Program-made: the position numbers and the translations under genes
In this document: positions 7,984-18,773 of the stretch, in pieces
Layout of the letters: every line of letters starts with the position of its first letter
How positions within the stretch are numbered: position 1 is the stretch's first letter
The notes under the pieces: generated by a model
Told to the model about the DNA's origin: nothing
Seen by the model: the letters and a program-made list of their open reading frames with translations, nothing else
The model's database searches: none
Assembly: GCA_047601745.1 (NCBI GenBank)
Contig: JASGIS010000001.1
Span: forward strand, 5,890,001 to 5,954,000
Reading direction: 5' to 3'
Origin: JAKPAM01 sp047601745
Lineage (GTDB): Bacteria; Pseudomonadota; Gammaproteobacteria; Burkholderiales; Burkholderiaceae_E
DNA length: 64,000 nt

Positions 7984-10242
7984 TCAGGCCGACGGCTCGT
8001 CCTGCTGGCGAACGCAATCGACGTAGTACCGGTCGCCGGCCGGATCGGGCTCGACGACCAGGCCGTGGACGTCGGTGTAGAAGCCCGGAAAGCGGCGGTT
8101 GAACGAGCGCGCGAACTTCAGGTAATCGACGATCGGCCGGTTGAAGCGCTCGCCGGGGATCAGCAGCGGGATGCCCGGCGGATACGGCGTGACCAGCATC
8201 GCGGTGATCCGCCCCTCGAGATCGTCGACCGGCACGCGGTCGACGCGGCGGTGCGCGAGCCGTTCATAAGCGTCCGAAGGCTTCATCGCCGGGATCATGT
8301 CCGACAGGTACATCACGGTCGTGACCCGCGCGACGTCGTTGCGGCGATAGTCCTCGTGGATCTGCTGCGCCAGATCGCGCAGGCCGACGCGCTCGTACTG
8401 CGGATGCGCGTGAACGAACTCCGGCATCACGCGCCATAGCGGCTGGTTCGCGTCGTAATCGGCCTTGAACTGCTGCAGCTCGGTGACCAGCGTGTTCCAG
8501 CGGCCCTTGGTGATGCCGATCGTGAACATCACGAAGAACGAATACAGGCCGGTCTTCTCGACGATGACGCCGTGCTCGGACAGGTATTTGGTGACGAGCT
8601 GGGCGGGGATGCCCCATTCGGCGAACTTGCCGTCGATGTTCAGCCCCGGGGTAATGATCGTGGCCTTGATCGGATCGAGCATGTTGAAGCCATCGGCCAG
8701 TTCGCCGAAGCCGTGCCACGTATCGTTCGAACGCAGGAACCAGTCCTCGCGCGAACGCGTGCCCTGGCCGAAGGCGCTCGGCCCCCACACCTCGAACCAC
8801 CACGAATCGCCGTATTCGGCGTCGACCTTGCGCATCGCGCGGCGGAAGTCGATCGCCTCGCTGATCGACTCCTCGACCAGCGCCGTGCCGCCCGGCGGCT
8901 CCATCATCGCCGCCGCGACGTCGCACGAGGCGATGATCGCGTACTGCGGGCTGGTCGACGTGTGCATCAGGAACGCCTCGTTGAAGCTGGGAATGTCCAG
9001 CTTCACGGTCTCGGAGTTCTGAACGAGGATCTGCGAGGCCTGCGACAGGCCGGCCAGCAGCTTGTGCGTCGACTGCGTGGAGAAGATCATCGACGAGCGG
9101 CTGCGCGGGCGGTTCGGGCCGATCGCGTGCATCTCGTGATAGAACGGATGGAAGGTGGCGTGCGGCAGCCAGGCCTCGTCGAAATGCAGCACGTCGACGT
9201 AGTCGCCGATCGTCCGCTTGATCGTTTCGACGTTGTAGACGACGCCGTCATAAGTGGACTGCGTGATCGTCATCACGCGCGGCCGCGCGCGCTTGTCCTT
9301 GACCAGCGGGTTGGCTTCGATCTTGCGCTGGATGCTCGCCGGATCGAACTCGCTGAGCGGAATCGGCCCGATGATGCCCAGGTGGTTGCGCGTCGGCTGC
9401 AGGAACACCGGCACCGTGCCGGTCATCATCAGCGCGTGCAGGATCGACTTGTGGCAGTTGCGGTCGACCAGCACGACGTCGTCGTCGGCCACCGCGCTGT
9501 GCCAGACGATCTTGTTCGACGTCGACGTGCCGTTGGTCACGAAGAACAGGTGGTCGGCGTTGAAGATCCGCGCCGCGTTGCGCTCGGAGGCGGCCACCGG
9601 CCCGGTATGGTCCAGCAACTGGCCCAGTTCGTCGACGGCATTGCAGACGTCGGCGCGCAGCATGTTCTCGCCGAAGAACTGGTGGAACATCTGTCCGACC
9701 GGCGACTTCAGGAAGGCGACGCCGCCGGAGTGGCCCGGGCAGTGCCACGAGTACGAGCCGTCGTTCGCATAGTTGACCAGCGCCTTGAAGAACGGCGGCG
9801 ACAGCGAACTCATGTAGTTGTTGGCTTCACGGATGATGTAGCGGGCCACGAACTCGGGCGTGTCCTCGAACATGTGGATGAAGCCGTGCAGCTCGCGCAG
9901 CACCTCGTTCGGGATGTGCTGCGACGTGCGGGTCTCGCCGAACAGGAAGATCGGCACGTCGGCGTTGCGCCGGCGCGTCTCGTTGATGAACTTGCGCAGG
10001 TCCTGCAGCGCGACCGATTCGGGGCCTTCCTCGGTGATCTCCTCGTCGTCGATCGACACGATGAACGCCGACGCGCGCGCCGCCTGGTTGGCGATCATCG
10101 ACGAGTCGTAATAAGTGAAGCCGCCGACGACTTCGACGCCCTGGTCCTCGATCGCCTTGGCCAGCGCCCGGATGCCCAGGCCGCTGGCGGAATCGGACCG
10201 CCAGTCTTCGTCGATGATGATGATCGGGAAACGGAACTTCAT
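7984..10242 (-). CDS. Arginine/lysine/ornithine decarboxylase, fold-type I PLP enzyme
   Basis: 752-residue cytoplasmic PLP enzyme removing CO2 from a basic amino acid to give cadaverine, putrescine or agmatine. Domains in order are an N-terminal wing/flavodoxin-like domain (FRFPIIIIDEDWRSD), a PLP core with HCPGHSGGVAFLKSPVG and the Schiff-base lysine in STQSTHKLLAGLSQAS, and a C-terminal domain with GRITAMLVTPYPPGIPLLIP. The ATG at 10242 (MKFRFPIIII) fits the family better than an upstream in-frame start. Substrate cannot be fixed from sequence by eye. It converges with the RDD gene and lies downstream of the clpB terminator. Confidence 0.93.
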   Translation of the reverse strand: MKFRFPIIIIDEDWRSDSASGLGIRALAKAIEDQGVEVVGGFTYYDSSMIANQAARASAFIVSIDDEEITEEGPESVALQDLRKFINETRRRNADVPIFLFGETRTSQHIPNEVLRELHGFIHMFEDTPEFVARYIIREANNYMSSLSPPFFKALVNYANDGSYSWHCPGHSGGVAFLKSPVGQMFHQFFGENMLRADVCNAVDELGQLLDHTGPVAASERNAARIFNADHLFFVTNGTSTSNKIVWHSAVADDDVVLVDRNCHKSILHALMMTGTVPVFLQPTRNHLGIIGPIPLSEFDPASIQRKIEANPLVKDKRARPRVMTITQSTYDGVVYNVETIKRTIGDYVDVLHFDEAWLPHATFHPFYHEMHAIGPNRPRSRSSMIFSTQSTHKLLAGLSQASQILVQNSETVKLDIPSFNEAFLMHTSTSPQYAIIASCDVAAAMMEPPGGTALVEESISEAIDFRRAMRKVDAEYGDSWWFEVWGPSAFGQGTRSREDWFLRSNDTWHGFGELADGFNMLDPIKATIITPGLNIDGKFAEWGIPAQLVTKYLSEHGVIVEKTGLYSFFVMFTIGITKGRWNTLVTELQQFKADYDANQPLWRVMPEFVHAHPQYERVGLRDLAQQIHEDYRRNDVARVTTVMYLSDMIPAMKPSDAYERLAHRRVDRVPVDDLEGRITAMLVTPYPPGIPLLIPGERFNRPIVDYLKFARSFNRRFPGFYTDVHGLVVEPDPAGDRYYVDCVRQQDEPSA

Positions 10243-10291
10243 GGCGGGCAGTGTCCGGCGGAGGGCGTCGATGGAGGCGCAAGTAGAACAC

Positions 10292-10322
10292 AAAAGCCCG
10301 ATCGTCTGTATGACGATCGGGC
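10292..10322 (-). terminator. Rho-independent terminator downstream of clpB
   Basis: Perfect 11-bp stem (GCCCGATCGTC / GACGATCGGGC at 10296-10306 and 10312-10322) with a 5-nt loop, followed on the minus strand by TTTT. It lies about 130 bp after the clpB stop and just before the decarboxylase start, so it insulates the two minus-strand genes. Confidence 0.88.
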
Positions 10323-10451
10323 CGCGGCGCGGGTCGGTCTTGGACGCCCGCGCGATACCGGCCTGACACCGCTTTTTCGCGCCCGGCTCCCCCGCATCCG
10401 GGCGTCGCGCCGGCCGGCCCCCGTGGTGCGCCGGCCGGCCGCCTGACGCCG

Positions 10452-13067
<2,616 letters not shown>

Positions 13068-13125
13068 CGATCTCGTCCTTCGCTCTCGTCTTTCGAATGT
13101 GGAGTTCAGTCGACAATCGGAAACG

Positions 13126-13150
13126 CCTCTCCGCCACCCTGGCGGAGGGG
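13126..13150 (-). other. Stem-loop in the clpB 5'UTR
   Basis: Inverted repeat built on CTCCGCC / GGCGGAG with a 5-nt loop, extendable to about 10 pairs with one G-T wobble. It lies about 60 bases before the clpB ATG and downstream of the predicted heat-shock start site. It could influence message stability or translation. No T-run follows. Confidence 0.45.
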
Positions 13151-13197
13151 CTCGCCGCGCTGCCGCGGCGCGATGGTCACCGAACGGGTTGATCAGC

Positions 13198-13225
13198 AGA
13201 TCGGGGCAGCGGCGATCGTTTCAAG
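13198..13225 (-). promoter_or_regulatory. Sigma-32 (heat-shock) promoter of clpB
   Basis: Minus-strand CTTGAA (13220-13225) and CCCGATCT (13198-13205) with a 14-bp spacer. The consensus is CTTGAA, 13-14 bp, CCCCATNT. The -35 is exact and the -10 has one mismatch. Transcription would start near 13190, giving a leader of about 120 nt. Confidence 0.8.
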
Positions 13226-13351
13226 CGAGACGGCATCCGGTGGCAACGCCGCCGACGGCCCACGCTTGATGCAGCGCAAGAATCGCCGAGAGTGCGCCCC
13301 GCCGAGAACGCGACCCGGCGGACGCGCGCGCCGGGCGGCGCATCCTTTACC

Positions 13352-14050
13352 ATGGACGGCATGGACGACACCTCTTCTTCGCCGCCCGGCCGCGTCGCGC
13401 TGCGGGCCGTGATCTTCGACATGGACGGGCTGATGCTCGACACCGAGCGCGTGTCGCTGCAGGCCTGGACGCTGGCTTCGGAAGAACTCGGCGCCCGGAT
13501 GCCGGAATCGCTGGCCTACGGCATCATCGGCATGAACCGCGCCGGCTCGCACGCGTTCCTGCGCCAGCATCTGGGCGAGGATTTTCCGCTCGCCGAACTG
13601 GCCGAGCGGACCCACGCGCACTATCTGCGGATCCTCGACACCGAGGGCATCCGCCTGAAGGCGGGGCTCGACGGCCTGCTCGCGTGGCTCGGCGAGGCCG
13701 GCATCCCGTGCGCGGTCGCGACGTCGACGCGCCATCACCTGGCGATCGACAAACTCGACCGGGCCGGCATCGTCGGGCATTTCACGCACATCGTCGGCGG
13801 CGACCAGGTCGCGCACGGCAAGCCGGCACCCGACATCTACCTGGAGGCGGCCCGCCGCCTGGACGTACCCGCCGGGCAGTGCATCGCGCTCGAGGATTCG
13901 ATCAACGGCGTGCGATCGGCGCACGCGGCCGGCGTGCCGGTGATCCTGGTGCCGGACCTGGTCCAGCCGCCGCCCGAGGTCGTCGCGCTCGCTTGCGCGG
14001 CGCTGCCTTCGTTGGCGCAGGCGCGAGCGGTCATCGAGTCGCGGCTGTAG
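13352..14050 (+). CDS. HAD-superfamily (subfamily IA) phosphatase
   Basis: 232-residue beta-phosphoglucomutase/phosphoglycolate-phosphatase-like hydrolase. Motif I is VIFDMDGLMLDTE (nucleophile Asp and acid/base Asp), motif II CAVATSTRH, motif III lysine in VAHGKPAPDIY, and motif IV acidic residues in IALEDSINGVRSAHAAG. The helical cap lies between motifs I and II. ATG 13352 is chosen because motif I follows within about 20 residues. The physiological substrate is unknown. It diverges from clpB. Confidence 0.92.
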   Translation: MDGMDDTSSSPPGRVALRAVIFDMDGLMLDTERVSLQAWTLASEELGARMPESLAYGIIGMNRAGSHAFLRQHLGEDFPLAELAERTHAHYLRILDTEGIRLKAGLDGLLAWLGEAGIPCAVATSTRHHLAIDKLDRAGIVGHFTHIVGGDQVAHGKPAPDIYLEAARRLDVPAGQCIALEDSINGVRSAHAAGVPVILVPDLVQPPPEVVALACAALPSLAQARAVIESRL

Positions 14051-14084
14051 AACGGTTGCGCCAGTCTAGGAAAACACACTGGTG

Positions 14085-14399
14085 CTATAGCAGCCGATCC
14101 TTGAGCCGCGCCAGGATATCCATGCGTTCGTGCAGGATGGCCAGGATGATCGGTCGCTGCCCTGGCCGAGGCAGACAGAACAGGCAGTGCTTGCCGCTCC
14201 AGGCCATCCGCAGCCCGGGAAGTACCACATCCATTTCCCTGTACACGCCCTCACCTCTGGCGAGAGCAGAAGCAGTGGTCTCGATCTCAGCCACGTAGGT
14301 CCTGCACCGCTCTTCCCCCCACGTGGCAATCGTGTAGCGAGTGATCTCGCGCAGGTCGGCTACCGCCCCTTTGCTCAGGACGTACGCGGCGTGGGTCAC
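14085..14399 (-). CDS. RelE/ParE-superfamily toxin
   Basis: 104 residues with the ParE/RelE fold pattern: VLSKGAVADLREITRYTIATW at the start, helix-rich middle (AEIETTASALARGEG), and the C-terminal strand/arginine region (PIILAILHERMDILARLKDR). Members poison gyrase or cleave mRNA on ribosomes. It starts with GTG at 14399, overlapping the antitoxin stop as GTGA, so expression is coupled to the antitoxin. The antitoxin-first order is typical of parDE. Confidence 0.85.
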   Translation of the reverse strand: MTHAAYVLSKGAVADLREITRYTIATWGEERCRTYVAEIETTASALARGEGVYREMDVVLPGLRMAWSGKHCLFCLPRPGQRPIILAILHERMDILARLKDRLL

Positions 14400-14653
14400 G
14401 CGGTCCTTCCGGCCCGGATCTCGCCCTCGGCGATCTCGCTGATGCTCTGGCTGACCACTTCATCCCCGACGCTCTCGGCCAAGCGCCGCTGCAACAGCTC
14501 CCTCAGCTCCTGAAGCGCCGCACCGGCGTCCGCGGCGCCGCCCGGAAACAGTCTCTCCAGCGCGTATTCCTTGATCGTCTGGCCCTTGAGCGCAGCCATC
14601 GCCTTCAGGCTCTGGTGCTGCTGCTCGGTCATATCGATGCTCAGGCGGCTCAT
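14396..14653 (-). CDS. ParD-like antitoxin
   Basis: 85 residues starting MSRLSIDMTEQQHQSLKAMA, a ribbon-helix-helix-like N-terminus that should bind operator DNA, then ALKGQTIKEYALERLF and a helical, acidic C-terminal toxin-binding part (LRELLQRRLAESVGDEVVSQ). ATG 14653 has a strong GGAGGGG site about 7 bases upstream. The ORF could open earlier but the extension has no family character. Short palindromes (GCACGAATGTGC) sit 30-50 bases upstream and may be the autoregulatory operator. Confidence 0.85.
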   Translation of the reverse strand: MSRLSIDMTEQQHQSLKAMAALKGQTIKEYALERLFPGGAADAGAALQELRELLQRRLAESVGDEVVSQSISEIAEGEIRAGRTA

Positions 14654-14931
14654 ACAGGCCCCTCCGTTGTTTGCACAAACCCACATTAGCACATTCGTGC
14701 AACAGGGCAAAGGCGGTGTAGTTCGTGCCTATCAGCCGATTCGACTGGTGCTTCGAAAGAGCGCGATGGGGCAGGCTCGAGCAATCGCCCGCGCTGATCC
14801 GGGCGCCGCTCAACCAAGACAGGCGCCAAGAGCCAAGCGCTTCGGGCTTTCAGCTGTCCAACCCGACTGTTGTCTCCCAAACGGGCCAGTTGCATCCCAA
14901 CTCGTAGAGCGCAGAGAAAACTCTCACGCTC
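14654..14931. other. Intergenic region upstream of the toxin-antitoxin pair
   Basis: 278 bp. The first 60 bp hold the antitoxin ribosome-binding site and a palindromic promoter region. In the remainder I recognise no gene, repeat or RNA. Confidence 0.4.
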
Positions 14932-15849
14932 TCAGCCGCCGGCCGCGAGCAGCGCGACGACGCCTGCGACGACCATCGCGATGCCGAGCTTCTCGCGCCG
15001 GCTGCTGCCCTGCGCGAACAGGCGCCGCGACACGATCTGCGCGAACAGGATCTCGACCAGCCCCAGCGTGCGCACGCGTGCCGCGCTCTCGATCGCGAAC
15101 GCGAGGAACCACATCTGCGAGGCCAGCGCGCCGGCGAAGCCGGCCAGCATCGACGTGCGCCATTGACGCAGGATCGCCATCAGCACCGGCCGGTTCCATA
15201 CGACCAGATACAGCCCGAGCTGCGCGGTCTGGATCGTCAGCGAGCACAGCAGCGTGACGCTGGCGTGATCGACGAACGAGCCGTCGCCGAGTGCGAGGAT
15301 CGCGGCGCGGAACGCGACGCTGGACAGCGCGAAACCGACGCCCGCGCCGATGCCGCAGGCGATCGGCGCGATCGCGTCGGTCCAGGCCGCCGACCGCTGC
15401 CGCGCGGCCGGCGCCGGCCACGACATCGTCATCACGCCGGCACAGGCGATCGCGATCGCCAGCGCGCCGAGCCAGCCCGGATGCTCGCCGAGCACCAGCA
15501 GCCCGAACAGCGCGACCAGCACCGGTTCGGTCTTCACGTAGGCGGTGGCGACGACGAAAGAGCGCAGCCGCATCGCCGCCAGCATCAGCGCGGTGGCGGC
15601 GATCTGCGTGGTCGCACCGACGATCGTCCAGCCCCAGAACGCGGCCGACATCGCCGGCCAGTGGAAGCCGGGACGCGAGGCCAGCACCGCGACGCACAGC
15701 GCCGAGAACGGCAGGCCGAACAGGAAGCGCACCTGCGTGGCGCCGATCGTGCCGATCGTCCCGGTCAGGCCGCGCTGCATCGCGTTGCGCGCCGTCTGGC
15801 TGGCGGCCGCGAGCAGCGTGAACAGCACCCACCACGGGCCGGCGATCAC
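14932..15849 (-). CDS. EamA/DMT-family transporter
   Basis: 305-residue inner-membrane protein with about ten hydrophobic helices in the two-times-five arrangement of drug/metabolite transporters. Signature stretches include WWVLFTLLAAASQTARNAMQ, the helix-3/4 region TALMLAAMRLRSFVVATAYV with the conserved KTEPVLVALFGLLVLGE, and the C-terminal repeat ending SRRLFAQGSSRREKLGIAMV. A GTG at 15849 is preferred because the longer frame overlaps moaE with non-membrane sequence. Substrate is unknown. It lies 61 bp after moaE on the same strand and may be read through from the molybdopterin genes. Confidence 0.85.
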   Translation of the reverse strand: MIAGPWWVLFTLLAAASQTARNAMQRGLTGTIGTIGATQVRFLFGLPFSALCVAVLASRPGFHWPAMSAAFWGWTIVGATTQIAATALMLAAMRLRSFVVATAYVKTEPVLVALFGLLVLGEHPGWLGALAIAIACAGVMTMSWPAPAARQRSAAWTDAIAPIACGIGAGVGFALSSVAFRAAILALGDGSFVDHASVTLLCSLTIQTAQLGLYLVVWNRPVLMAILRQWRTSMLAGFAGALASQMWFLAFAIESAARVRTLGLVEILFAQIVSRRLFAQGSSRREKLGIAMVVAGVVALLAAGG

Positions 15850-15910
15850 CGCGGCCCGCCCGCGCCGAACGAACGCATTGCAGCTGCGCCCGTGCCTGCG
15901 CCGATCGGGC

Positions 15911-16483
15911 TCACTGCTGCTGCGCCTGGGCCTGCGCCCAGCGCCGCGCCGCCTCGTCGTCGCTGTCGCGCGCGTCGACCCAGCGCTCACCGGCGGCGCC
16001 CCGCTCCTTCTTCCAGAACGGCGCGCGGGTCTTCAGGTAATCCATGACGAACTCGCAGGCCTCGAACGCCGCGCCGCGATGCAGGCCGGCGACGGCCACG
16101 AGGACGATCTGGTCGCCGGCGCGCAGCAGGCCGACTCGATGGACGATCCGGATGCCGCGCAACGGCCAGCGCCGGAGCGCCTCGTCGCAGATCTCGCGCA
16201 GCGCCCGCTCGGTCATCCCCGGATAGTGCTCGAGCGTCATCGATTCGATCGCATTCGCGCCCCCCAGATCGCGAACGGTGCCGACGAAACACGCGACCGC
16301 GCCGACCGCCGGATCGCCGGCCCTCAGCGCCGCGACCTCGAACGACAGGTCGAAGTCGTCGTGCCGCACGCTGATCGCGATGCGCGCTGCGGCCTGATCG
16401 CCGGAACGATCGCCGGGCCGATCGCCGGGCCGATCGCCGGTTCCGGCGCGGGCGCGGGCGCCAAAGGACTCGCCGCTCGTCAT
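15911..16483 (-). CDS. moaE: Molybdopterin synthase catalytic (large) subunit
   Basis: Transfers sulfur from the MoaD thiocarboxylate to precursor Z, forming molybdopterin. Of 190 residues, the last ~155 are a normal MoaE: DPAVGAVACFVGTVRDL, ESMTLEHYPGMTERAL, RVGLLRAGDQIVLVAVAGLH, and the catalytic lysine region YLKTRAPFWKKE. The first ~32 residues are an unusual extension containing a GDRPGDRPGDRSGDQ repeat. It starts 2 bp after the moaD stop. Confidence 0.95.
   Translation of the reverse strand: MTSGESFGARARAGTGDRPGDRPGDRSGDQAAARIAISVRHDDFDLSFEVAALRAGDPAVGAVACFVGTVRDLGGANAIESMTLEHYPGMTERALREICDEALRRWPLRGIRIVHRVGLLRAGDQIVLVAVAGLHRGAAFEACEFVMDYLKTRAPFWKKERGAAGERWVDARDSDDEAARRWAQAQAQQQ
16396..16440 (-). 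repeat. 12-bp tandem repeat in the moaE 5' end
   Basis: About three copies of a 12-bp unit CGATCGCCGGGC encode Gly-Asp-Arg-Pro units near residues 16-30 of MoaE, in an N-terminal extension outside the family fold. It resembles in composition the 18-bp repeat in neighbouring moeA. Confidence 0.75.
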
Positions 16484-16485
16484 CG

Positions 16486-16743
16486 TCAGCCTCCGGTCAC
16501 CGGCGGAAAGAACGCGACCTCGGCACCCGGATGCAGCGGCGCCGCCGCATCGACCATCCGCTGGTCGACGGCGATGCGCACCGCCCGTCCTTCGCCCAGC
16601 AGGTCCTGCCAGACGCCTCCGCGCCGGCGCAGCCAGGCCAGCAACTGGCCGGCCGTGCCGACGCCGTCGGGCAGATCGAGGGTTTCGCGGCCCAGGCCGA
16701 GCCCCTCGCGCAGGCTGGCGAAATACAGGACGGTGATGGCCAT
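16486..16743 (-). CDS. moaD: Molybdopterin synthase sulfur-carrier (small) subunit
   Basis: 85-residue ubiquitin-fold sulfur carrier. It begins MAITVLYFASLRE and ends VAFFPPVTGG, with the C-terminal Gly-Gly that is thiocarboxylated. Length and ends match the family. It sits between moeA (24 bp upstream) and moaE (2 bp downstream). Confidence 0.96.
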   Translation of the reverse strand: MAITVLYFASLREGLGLGRETLDLPDGVGTAGQLLAWLRRRGGVWQDLLGEGRAVRIAVDQRMVDAAAPLHPGAEVAFFPPVTGG

Positions 16744-16767
16744 CGGCGTCGGGAGCCTCTTCTCGCG

Positions 16768-18135
16768 CTAGCCGAGCAGCTCGGCGAACGGAATGAACGA
16801 CACCGTCTGGCCGCGCGCGATCGCCCGGCCGGCCGGATTGTCGATCAGGCCGTCGGCCCAGACCGTCGACGTCAGCACCGCCGATCCCTGGTTCGGGAAC
16901 AGCTCGAGTCCGCCGTCGGCATTGATCCGCGCGCGCAGGAACTCGCGGCGCCGGTCGGGCCGCGGCCAGTCGAAATCGGCGCGCAGCGTCAGGCGCGGCG
17001 GCGCCAGTTCGTCGGCACCCTGCAGCCGCAGGATGAATGGCCGGCCGAACATCAGGAACGTGACCAGCGCCGACACCGGATTGCCGGGCAGGCCGAGGAA
17101 CTCGGCGGCGCTGCCATCGGCGCGCCGCAGCCGGCCGTGCGCGAGCGGCTTGCCGGGCTTGACCGCGATGTTCCACATCGTCAGCTCGCCGTCGGCCTGC
17201 ACGGCCGGCCGCACGTGGTCTTCCTCGCCGACGGACATGCCGCCGCAACTGATGACCAGGTCGTTGGCCGCGGCGGCGCGCTGGAGCGCCGCACGCGTGG
17301 CGTCCAGCGAATCGCGTACCTGGCCGAGGTCGTCGACGACGCAGCCGAGCCGGCGCAGCAGCGCGATCAGCATGAAGCGGTTGCTGTTGTACAGCGCGCC
17401 CGGCTTCAGCGGCTGGCCCGGTTCGGCCAGTTCGTCGCCGGTGAACAGGCAGGCGACGCGCAGCCGCCGCCGCACGACGACGCCGGGCACGCCGACCGAG
17501 GCGGCCAGCCCGATCGCCATCGGCGTCAGGCGGGCGCCGGCCGGCAGGATCCGGGCGCCGGCGGCGATGTCCTCGGCGCGACGGCGCACCCAGGCGCCGG
17601 GCTGCGGGCGCTCGTCGATCATCAGGCCCCGATCGAGCAGCCGCGTCGATTCCTGCATGACGACCGCGTCGGCGCCCGGCGGCATCGGCGCGCCGGTGAA
17701 GATCCGCGCGACCGTACCCGGCTGCAGCGGCTGCCCGACCTGGCCGGCGGCGATGCGCTGCGACACCGGCAGCGGTCCGGTCGACCACGCCGAGCCGGCG
17801 CCGGCCGCGTGCCGATCGCCGGCCGCGCCCCGATCGCCGGCCACGCCCCGATCGCCAGCCACGCCCCTATCACCAGCCACGCCCCTATCACCGGCAGGCA
17901 CCGGCGCGGCGGACATCGGCGCGGCCGCTGCCAGCACGTCGTCGACGCGCACCGCGTAACCGTCCATCTGCGCGTTGTCGTCGCCGGGAACGTCGATCGG
18001 CGAGGTGATCGGCTCGGCCAGGATCCGGTCGACCGCTTCGGTCAGCACGACGCGTTCGGTATCGGCCACCGGTCGGCCCTGGGCCAGCAGGCTGGCCAGC
18101 GCCTCATCGAACGACAGCAAAACGGGCGGATTCAT
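16768..18135 (-). CDS. moeA: Molybdopterin molybdenumtransferase
   Basis: Inserts molybdate into adenylated molybdopterin. From ATG 18135 (MNPPVLLSFDEAL) it has 455 residues, longer than the usual ~405-410 because of an inserted repeat near residues 80-109. Family motifs are DNAQMDGYAVR, RIFTGAPMPPGADAVVMQES, the MoCF_biosynth domain with ISCGGMSVGEEDHV and FLGLPGNPVSALVTFLMF, and the C-terminal beta domain. Lies between mobB and moaD on the minus strand. Confidence 0.95.
   Translation of the reverse strand: MNPPVLLSFDEALASLLAQGRPVADTERVVLTEAVDRILAEPITSPIDVPGDDNAQMDGYAVRVDDVLAAAAPMSAAPVPAGDRGVAGDRGVAGDRGVAGDRGAAGDRHAAGAGSAWSTGPLPVSQRIAAGQVGQPLQPGTVARIFTGAPMPPGADAVVMQESTRLLDRGLMIDERPQPGAWVRRRAEDIAAGARILPAGARLTPMAIGLAASVGVPGVVVRRRLRVACLFTGDELAEPGQPLKPGALYNSNRFMLIALLRRLGCVVDDLGQVRDSLDATRAALQRAAAANDLVISCGGMSVGEEDHVRPAVQADGELTMWNIAVKPGKPLAHGRLRRADGSAAEFLGLPGNPVSALVTFLMFGRPFILRLQGADELAPPRLTLRADFDWPRPDRRREFLRARINADGGLELFPNQGSAVLTSTVWADGLIDNPAGRAIARGQTVSFIPFAELLG
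17809..17898 (-). repeat. Five 18-bp tandem repeats inside moeA
   Basis: Five consecutive 18-bp units beginning at 17809, 17827, 17845, 17863 and 17881, consensus GCCCCGATCGCCGGCCAC, encode repeated Gly-Asp-Arg-Gly-Val/Ala-Ala. The unit is a multiple of three, so copy-number changes keep the frame. The insert sits soon after the DNAQMDGYAVR segment. Confidence 0.9.
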
Positions 18136-18232
18136 CGGTACGGCTCGGTGATATGACCAGGCGAAGCGAAGTGATGCGGCAGGACGGCGCAAGCGACACG
18201 GCGCAGCGGCACGCCGGTGTCCGGCGGCGGCA

Positions 18233-18766
18233 TCAAGCGCCGGGCGCCGCGAGGCCCGTCGCCATCAAGATAAACGAAACCACGTCGTCCGGTCGATCCA
18301 GATCGAGCACGGTCAACGCCTGTCCCCGCGCCGCCGCCATCGCCGCGAACGCGTCGGGCTCGTCGGTGGCCAGCGCGACGATGCCCGGATCGGTCGCGCA
18401 CAGCAGCGGCTTGCCGACCGATGGGCGATGGACCTCGAGCCGGGCGATCGGTTCGCGCTTGAAGCCTTCGATGAGCACCAGGTCGCAAGGCGACAGCCGC
18501 GCCAGCAGCGCGTCCAGCGCCGGCTCGGCCTCGCCGCGCGACTCGTGCATCAGCGCCCAGCGCCGCGACGACGCGACGAGGACCTCGCTCGCGCCCGCCT
18601 GCCGGTGCCGGTACGAATCCTTGCCCGGCTGATCGACGTCGAAGTCGTGGTGCGCGTGCTTGACCAGCGACACCGACAGGCCGCGACCGGTCAGCCGCGG
18701 CAGCAACTGCTCGATCAGCGTGGTCTTGCCCGACCCCGAGTAGCCGGCGATGCCGAAGACCTTCAC
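18233..18766 (-). CDS. mobB: Molybdopterin-guanine dinucleotide biosynthesis protein B
   Basis: 177-residue GTP-binding accessory protein of molybdenum-cofactor synthesis. It begins MKVFGIAGYSGSGKTTLIEQ with a P-loop, then LVKHAHHDFDVDQPGKDSYR, and has CDLVLIEGFKREPIARLEVH, all characteristic of MobB. It starts 7 bp after the thrC stop and precedes moeA by about 97 bp, linking amino-acid and cofactor genes in one transcript. Confidence 0.94.
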   Translation of the reverse strand: MKVFGIAGYSGSGKTTLIEQLLPRLTGRGLSVSLVKHAHHDFDVDQPGKDSYRHRQAGASEVLVASSRRWALMHESRGEAEPALDALLARLSPCDLVLIEGFKREPIARLEVHRPSVGKPLLCATDPGIVALATDEPDAFAAMAAARGQALTVLDLDRPDDVVSFILMATGLAAPGA

Positions 18767-18773
18767 GCGCGAC

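Noticed and set aside
15850..15990. Upstream extension of the EamA transporter to 15990
   Set aside because: The extra 47 residues are Arg-rich, not membrane-like, and overlap moaE; the GTG at 15849 starts directly at the first helix.
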